Below, piece by piece: positions 57,721 to 64,000 of a stretch of DNA of 64,000 nucleotides. The DNA is from Reticulitermes speratus. Its lineage: Eukaryota; Arthropoda; Insecta; Blattodea; Rhinotermitidae. Under the pieces are notes generated by a model that was not told the origin of the DNA, did not search any database, and saw only the letters and a list, made by a program, of their open reading frames with translations. The stretch lies in assembly GCA_021186555.1 (NCBI GenBank), contig JAJKFL010000003.1:30864908-30928907 (forward strand), written 5' to 3'. Position numbers and translations under genes: made by a program. Every line of letters starts with the position of its first letter. Position 1 is the stretch's first letter.

Positions 57721-59379
57721 AATGTGACTCGCACCAGGGGTATTACATATAAGATGTCACAGTTGTTTTAGCACAATAAAGCCGTTATAAACCAGAACGT
57801 AGTAATTATTACTGTGTCTTTTGTTATATCATTTCCCACCATTTTATCCACTACTAGCACGGCACGCAACACGGTTCACACTGCTTTGGTGACCTAAAAT
57901 TTTAAAATAAGTATGCTGAGTCTGCATCTGCTGCCCATTCGTTTATATGTAATTGTGAACACGTCGGAAACGTGAAGCAAAACTTCAGGTACAATGACAT
58001 CTCCATCTGACTGATCCAGGCAGTGCTTGCACAGTGTGTTAGCGTACGAAACTTAAGATTTACATCCGTAAATATGTCATCTCTACATTGCAACATGCAT
58101 CGTCACTCCTACACTGACGATCCAGCTGATTATACGCTAATATTGTTTTAAGAAACTAAGTCTGTATCCGTCCCAGTGAACACTGGTCATGACGTACAAA
58201 TATGACGCACGCGACAAGCTGTAAAAAATCAGCCGTAAATCATAATCGTGTGGTAATGAAGGGTTTAAAACTCCATGGTTCAGCTCGAACTGGAAGCATG
58301 ATTTAACTTTTGGTATGGACAGCAGTATCGAAGAAATGTAGCTCTTGGCTAATGGGCTCACGTTCAGTACGTGTTGAGGTATCTGGTGACACGTCAGCCT
58401 CACGCATACAGCAGAGTCCGATTACGTGTCAGGTATATAGTCCTAAAAGACAAGATTATCAGTGTACTCGCAAACTTAGATCTTGCATCCATGTGGTCCA
58501 TAACGTTGAACCTCATTTTGCGATCCAGGATACAGACCTTGTGTGGAACCCAGAAGATACGAAGACACTGTGATCTAACGTAGTCTATGACCGACGTCGT
58601 ATCAGCGAGCAAGAGCGTCTTTCAATATAAATGATGATTCATAGGCTCTTAATGATGCTACACCACCTGTAGAAGTTAGGTATCATCCAACTTAATATGA
58701 TAAACAAAAATTTAAAATCAGAGGAGACTAGGGAGGAATGGCGCTTGTAACATATAGGTGTTTGGTGGTGAAATATCAGGCCTGTGGTGACTACTACAGG
58801 TAGACTGGACCGCTGCACGTGAGACATCACGTCATCAGGGTTCCACAAATTTTCCAAGGATCTAGAAGCCATCTCCAAATTCTAGTCGTCAGAAGGGTGA
58901 CTCGAAGGAGTCGACCCAAAATGTGGAATGACCTGTAAACATCATGTTAACTGGCGCTTTCTGCTCGGTGCATGTGAAACTGATAAATGCTTTTTATATA
59001 AGGAAACGACTGCAGTAATTATACTTAAAATATTAGGCGCCGCCATACAAAATTCAATCGCACGAGCGGCCGGGCGCTGGGGATTTGTGCACCCCTGAGT
59101 TGAAGATGTACCGACGACAATGAAATGTGTTAAGAATACAGTCGTAGCCATTCTGTCCGTGCATACACTGAACGAATGTAGTCAATACGTGACGCAATCA
59201 CGAAGATAATACACGCTTCGCTGTTCTTCGACCCGTGGCCTGATTAAGAAACGCGTGTCTATACGTTGCTAATGGCGACCAAAAGATTACTTAATAGATG
59301 GACTTGTAAAAAAAACAGCTACCCGTTCACTTGACATGAGCCGATTGTGATAACTGGCGAGTATAAATTCAAACAGTCG
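57721..59379. other. No gene; partial core-like string
   Basis: On the minus strand near 58803-58836 CTGATGA is followed by a perfect 5 bp stem (CGTGA/TCACG), but GAAAC is missing. No gene or repeat family supported. Confidence 0.45.
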
Positions 59380-59560
59380 TTATATTGACGAAACATCCTA
59401 TTTCGATAAAATTCAGTAAGACAATTATCTAGAAGAATGTAGTGCATGACTGTGAGTTTCACAAAAATTGGCGTAGTGGAAGCCGTGCTTTACTTGAGGG
59501 CCTAAAGGAATTCCTACCCGTAATTTCTACATTTATTGTCCGATTTTGGTAAAATTCGGT
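59380..59560 (+). repeat. R3-like fragment, worn
   Basis: GAGTTTCACAAAAATTGGCG, TAGTGGAAGCCGTGC parallels the AAATTTCATGAAAATCC.TTTAGTGGAAGCCGAGG part of R3. Confidence 0.35.
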
Positions 59561-60349
59561 ATTAGAGATCTGCTGTTGAGCACTTGTATGTTACGTGAAA
59601 ATCGGCGCAGGAAAGGCTGTAATTTTCCTATGGGTATAAATAAAAATACACACGCGTGCAACGTAACAACGCATAACATTATGAAAGTAAAGAATGGCGA
59701 GGTAAAAATCTCTGTACTTCGTCATGGAATACATACACGATTAGCATTCTTGTTCAATACCAGTGAAATTCGTCCGTACAACAAGCTTATTATGTATTTG
59801 CTGCATTGTCTGATACGTCTCCTTCAACAAACTGTTTCTCTGTCTCTCGCCTCCGCGGGGTTCGCAGCACCTGCTATTTACCCAGACGGACGTCACCAGA
59901 CATGCACTCTAGCACCTACATCTGTCAGTCTTGATTCGAACTGAGAGTCACACTTTCCACGCGGAATCCAAGGCCCCCTCCAAGCACTTCCACGCTCAGT
60001 CTCCGTCAGGTTCAATCATCCCGCCACACAGCACGACTTTACACCCCCAATGGTGGATCGCCTGGCTCAGAACCAACAACTACAACTTCACAATTTACAG
60101 TCAGCAATTAATTCACTCGTGGAATGGGAAGTTGCTGCTTAGACCACGAATGGTGACCATACTATTACCGCAACAGCCTAAAGCTGTGTATCATTCTCAA
60201 CCAATGAAAGTTCCGCTAAACACGGCCAGGAAATAAGTTTGCAATGCGCATCTTTTCGCTTTCTTTTAATTTAAATTCTGATACGAACAGCTGAAATTTA
60301 ATAGTGCTTCTAACCAATTACTCTTCGACGTGGTCCCCGCCACTACCGA
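59561..60349. other. Overlapping frames, gag-like hint only
   Basis: Frames 59546-59944 (132 codons) and 59931-60236 (101 codons). In a third frame 60005-60130 reads FTPPMVDRLAQNQQLQLHNL, a polar Gln/Leu-rich stretch such as retroelement gag proteins may have. No zinc knuckle or protease follows, so no call is made. Confidence 0.3.
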
Positions 60350-60530
60350 GGCATTCATAATTCATGATTCTGTTCCCTTTTCATATCAGTCCGTGTCCTG
60401 TGTTATCAGCCATCGCGTCACAACTGTTCACAGCTCGCGATCTTCTTAGATTTGTGACGGCAAAGATACTGTTTGTGCTAGAAACATATGACAGTCACTC
60501 GGCGCCAGATCACAGCTGTGTGCGGAATGT
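60350..60530 (-). repeat. R2 repeat copy 3
   Basis: Inverted relative to the other two copies. GCGTCACAACTGTTCACAGC, TCGCGATC and ACTCGGCGCC match the complement of 32880-33030. The plus-strand frame gives SPCPVLSAIASQLFTARD. Confidence 0.55.
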
Positions 60531-62655
60531 TCCAACGCTCTTTACTCACCAAATTATACGACATGAAACCTTACTATCTGAGTTCGTAAATATCTGTGGA
60601 CTGATTGGCGGCATTCAACGGATTAGAAAAGCGGTAACGCATCACACGTTCGGGCGCTATCCTGTTCAACTGAAGAAATTGCTATGTTTCGGTTGCTCTC
60701 CCTCCGTCTCTCCAAGCAAATACCACCACAGGATTCTACGATAAGCTTCCTCGCGACGCGCGATTTACGACATCCCATTATATCCACTTCTAAGACACAA
60801 CTCATTAGCTAATACAGCATCATAACATAATGGATGAAATAACAACAGACATCGTCTGAATACGATAAGGCAAACTGAGGTAACTCTTAACCAATACCGC
60901 AGTGTTTCGGGGTCAAAGCCCGGTTGCTAGAACACAAAACACATGCATTTTCGATCTTACATAAAAGTCAGTACTATTGAAACTTTGCTCTCCAGCTACT
61001 ACCACACAATTCTGCCTTGGGAAACTATCCCATTAGTACGAGAAAATTGCGTTGTTCTCGTGTGTATTGTAGCACGAGGGAGAAGGAAGATGCTAGGAAG
61101 GAAAACAGGAGGATGACATATCGCAGGGTGTAGCCGACCGACCAACCCCTACCAACCAGGTCTCAGGTGTGCACTATAACCTCTAACACAACACTCTCCT
61201 CCTAGTCTTCTCTAAACTTCCACCCTAACTCACTCACTCACTCACTCACTCACTACAGCATGTCCAGGTGACGACAACTTTAAAGCAATTCCATTCTGGA
61301 GGCTGGTGTCTACAATAGTACTTTCACTTTCTTTAATGTTGGTAACTCTAGCAAAATAGGCCATACTCCATTGCACCAACGCCTTCTACGTATGCTGGAT
61401 ACACTCTACAACTGTATTTAACAATGAAGACAGCTTTCATCTGACCTTAGATTTATGACAAATTTAAATTAAACAGCCTGCTTCACTCAAGAGTATATCC
61501 TGTTACATTACATCTGCAATACATGAAAGCAGAATCCTGAAATCCGTAGTACAGACAACTTGGTAATTTTCAGTAAACAAAATGCTTTGAATACGAAACG
61601 GGCAGAGAGATTATCAAATCGGTCCCACGTCACCACGGAATGGCATGTGCTCAACTTACAGATCAGGTAGATATTCGTATGGTAGTTGTGAATATGTTAC
61701 AAGGTGAATGAATCTGTTAAAGAGGTGGTGTTCCAGCTCTGGAGTTGGGTGACGAGGTAACTCCTCACTAGCTCCTCACTGACGGATTGTTTGGTACAGC
61801 GTAAGACAGTTACAGATTTTTTCATTATGTGACGTCGCGCAGGGGCTGAACTAGTGTAGGTCGGCTCGCTGTCACAAGCATGTTCGCAAAATCACAATTT
61901 GAAAACCCGTACTTTAATCGTAGCCCTGAAAAGGAAATACTTCGGGCGGTCACCACATCTCTGTCCGTTTAAAACGGCAATTACTCTTTCTCTACACGCT
62001 GCATATTTTTTATATGTATTAAACGAATCCCCTCAAACCCAACTTCTGTTGCTGTCGAATAGCAGAGACAAAATTTAAAGCACGATGCGCTGGGGGCATT
62101 CCTTCGAGCTAAGACGAGTCATGCGAGAAAGAATTGCAAAACGGAGCGGGGTAGCATGAATCTACATTCGAAAGCCTTTTCAGAAAATAAGTATCTGTTC
62201 CAGTGGCGAATTTTCCGGTACACACATTTCAGCGCCGCTATACCACTGAAATGGAGAAAATGACTTCTTTCTGTACTAAGAAATAAGAGAAAACGTGTAA
62301 ATCCTCTTCCCAAAATATTACTCTGTGTAATATACAATTTATATAGCTCATTTGCTAAAAGGCTACAGCACCGGATTAGTCGTTAATATTTCCGTTTGAG
62401 GAGTGTGTGAGTGTGTGTGTGTGTGTTTTGTGAGACAGAAGGCAGTGTGGAATGTTGTCCACGTGTCCATTTAAATGTCAGTAAAGCGACGATGACAACA
62501 ACTAACCTTCCTGTCACTTGTGTAATAAGCGACAGAGAGAGAGAGAAGAATACTGCAGCGAAAGATACGGCTAGTGTAGCGACAAGGTTTCCGCTTTACT
62601 CACGGGAAATGACACGGCGCTGGAAGATTTTATTAGTTCCAAACCTGTTTTCGTA
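60531..62655. other. No gene; (ACTC)n and (TG)n
   Basis: ACTC tetramers at about 61228-61255 and TG dinucleotides at about 62403-62426. Nothing else recognised. Confidence 0.55.
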
Positions 62656-62865
62656 TTGAGGAAGCATGTCTTCTGGTTTGTTGCACTGTGCAGTGGGGTA
62701 TTTGCTACCTGATGTTTCGAAGAAACGTACCGCCTTTATCTTCAGGGTTACGAGTCCCTGAATTCACTCACAACCCAGGGGATACAGGCGGTACGTTTCT
62801 TCGAAACGTTGGGAACAAATTACCCCTTCACACGACGCAACAACCAAGAAGGAGTGCTTCCTCAA
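62656..62865. mobile_element. F1-type foldback, 79 bp arms
   Basis: Arms 62656-62734 and 62787-62865 are inverted. Left TTGAGGAAGCATGTCTTCTG, CCTGATGTTTCGAAGAAACG, TACCGCC; right GGCGGTACGTTTCTTCGAAA, CGTTGGGAACAAATTACCCC, and so on. The left arm follows F1 block order. On the minus strand CTGAAGA (62745-62739) and GAAAC (62718-62714) are both kept, but the intervening stem is weak. Each arm therefore has an outward-facing GAAAC. Confidence 0.75.
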
Positions 62866-63677
62866 CAATAACGCGGTCGATACCTCAAATCACTGTTTCA
62901 TATTATTAAGACCGTATTTCTTTCTGAACATTGTATCTTACTTATTCTCTGTGTTTTTCTGATTCTATGAAGAATAAAATGATATAAAGTTTTCATAATA
63001 TTTGGACGTTAACCTCTATGAATACACAACAATATTACTTTAAAAAAGTAAAAGGGAATGGGAATATTGTTCAGTATGAAATGTTGGTACTCAGAATTGT
63101 AAGGATATGACTGTTTTCACACATTATGTGGTTATTGAAAAATTAGATTACTAAATTAAAGAGCGGGATTTCATTTCAAATGACCGAAATATATTAGGTA
63201 AGAATTGTAGATTTGATTCCCTCTTCTGCACATAATGGTTGTGTGTGATTACTTTCATATTTCCTGTTATTACTACTGCTATTACTATTATTATCATTAT
63301 TACCAAGCACTTCTTATTCACTGTTTTGCCAACAACTTTCTGACTATACGGCATCTATTAAGTATTGCTGCTTTCTGTATTAGACTATTATTATTATTAA
63401 TAATATATTGTTGTTACTGTTGTTGTCACCTTCGAAAATGCTGGATGATCAAATTTTAATTTCTTTGAGGGGACATGAAGGGTAAAAATTGCATTTTGTA
63501 GCCTTCCGTTACATCTGACCTCCGGATCAGGATGCGCCACTCGTTCCCTGTGACAAATCAGGCTGACATTAAATGTAACAGCGTAAGATACGAGCGGAAA
63601 GTAATTTTATTACTTTGACGTTTGTCATCCCCTTTGCTTTTACTGTCTTTCAATATGAAAGCAAGATCAGTCTAAAC
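62866..63677. other. No gene; TTA-rich tracts
   Basis: ATT/ACT triplet-rich stretches at 63268-63301 and 63386-63415. Nothing recognised. Confidence 0.5.
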
Positions 63678-63690
63678 ACAACTGTTATTT

Positions 63691-63948
63691 TTTATTCTAG
63701 GTTCACCGTGCATTTTCAGTAACTAATATCTCATTACCAACTAAATGCACATTTATTAAAAAAAACAACATAAGGTTTTTCTGATAGAGGAACACATGGA
63801 CGGCATTTGATAAGTACAATCCAGTGACCCCCTGATGATGGTTTCATAGAAACCGAAACATATGTAGGGGCCTTTTAGACGATTTTAGAAAAACCTTATA
63901 TTGGTTTTTTTAATAAATGTGCATTTAGTTGGTAGTGAGATATTATTA
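63691..63948. mobile_element. F3 foldback element with 13 bp TSD
   Basis: Inverted arms 63724-63782 and 63887-63945 (59 bases each, only a few mismatches, including AACTAAATGCACATTTATTA). The whole is bounded by a perfect direct repeat ACAACTGTTATTT (63678-63690, 63949-63961). A duplication this long fits target-primed retrotransposition or a retroelement with terminal palindromes better than most cut-and-paste DNA elements. The spacer holds the hammerhead-like module at 63828. Confidence 0.7.
63828..63870 (+). ncRNA. Hammerhead-ribozyme-like fold, best case
   Basis: Helix I pairs CCCC 63828-63831 with GGGG 63867-63870. Core CTGATGA is 63832-63838. Helix II pairs 63840-63845 with 63849-63854 (six pairs, loop ATA). 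GAAA is 63855-63858. Helix III pairs 63858-63860 with 63863-63865 over a two-base apex. The nucleotide before helix I is A66 of GTA, so cleavage is predicted after 63866. Deviations: one extra T (63839) between the core and helix II, and a tight helix III. Hammerheads with tiny helix III occur in retroelements such as Penelope-like elements. Activity here is inference. Confidence 0.5.
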
Positions 63949-64000
63949 ACAACTGTTATTTATTTCAAATTTTTAAGTTACATGTTTCGATCCTATACAC

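Noticed and set aside
58803-58836. Hammerhead-like CTGATGA with 5 bp stem on the minus strand
   Set aside because: The GAAAC box is absent, so the core cannot form.
59095-59135. TTGAAGATG...GAAATGTGT string as another ribozyme core
   Set aside because: The first core C is missing, no stem pairs between the boxes and GAAAC is not kept.
60005-60130. Retroviral-type gag fragment
   Set aside because: Only a Gln/Leu-rich stretch is seen. No zinc knuckle, protease or reverse transcriptase motif is near.

Overview
This 64 kb window looks like arthropod, most likely insect, nuclear DNA. It is AT-rich and dense in short interspersed repeats, with no run of closely packed open frames as in bacteria. 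The tRNA-headed SINEs, the LINE tail ending FGRGYGPVVRQTTE followed by (AATG)n, and the foldback repeats resemble, from memory, repeats of cockroaches and termites (Blattodea). That placement is inference, since no species marker is visible.

I found no protein-coding gene that I can defend. Open frames are short (longest about 167 codons, 25598-26101 minus) and the longer ones run through repeats or have no recognisable domain. The window reads as intergenic or deep intronic DNA. The only coding relics are transposon debris: 3' ends of one non-LTR retrotransposon (15339-15725, 24219-24292, 26447-26583, 36447-36600, 41341-41640), a possible pogo/Tigger-like transposase C-terminus (34348-34855), and repeat families with eroded reading frames.

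Recurring families, with labels made for this annotation: SINE-A (nine copies), SINE-B (seven), SINE-C (two), SINE-D (one), SINE-E (about five fragments), F1 foldback repeats (about a dozen whole or half copies), R1 (six fragments), R2 (three), R3 (four), R4 (two), R5 (two). There are also hAT-like elements at 32510, 38754, 46651 (with another nested at 46957) and a worn one at 49746, a 165 bp TA-flanked pogo/Tc1-mariner-type MITE at 29234, and single foldbacks at 29, 5146 and 63678. Tandem arrays: a 36 bp minisatellite (9226-9582), a worn array of about 10 units (50357-50945), a roughly 50 bp repeat (26614-26787) and many microsatellites.

The most interesting signal is a set of hammerhead-ribozyme-like modules (CTGANGA, hairpin, GAAAC) inside the foldback and other repeats. 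The two best, at 1599-1638 and 63828-63870 on the plus strand, can be folded with all three helices around the core and a permitted cleavage-site nucleotide. Both carry one extra unpaired T after the CTGANGA box and a very short helix III, so activity is uncertain. Related, more worn modules lie at 25233-25271 (minus), 37134-37176 (minus), 10768-10802 and 62711-62745 (minus).
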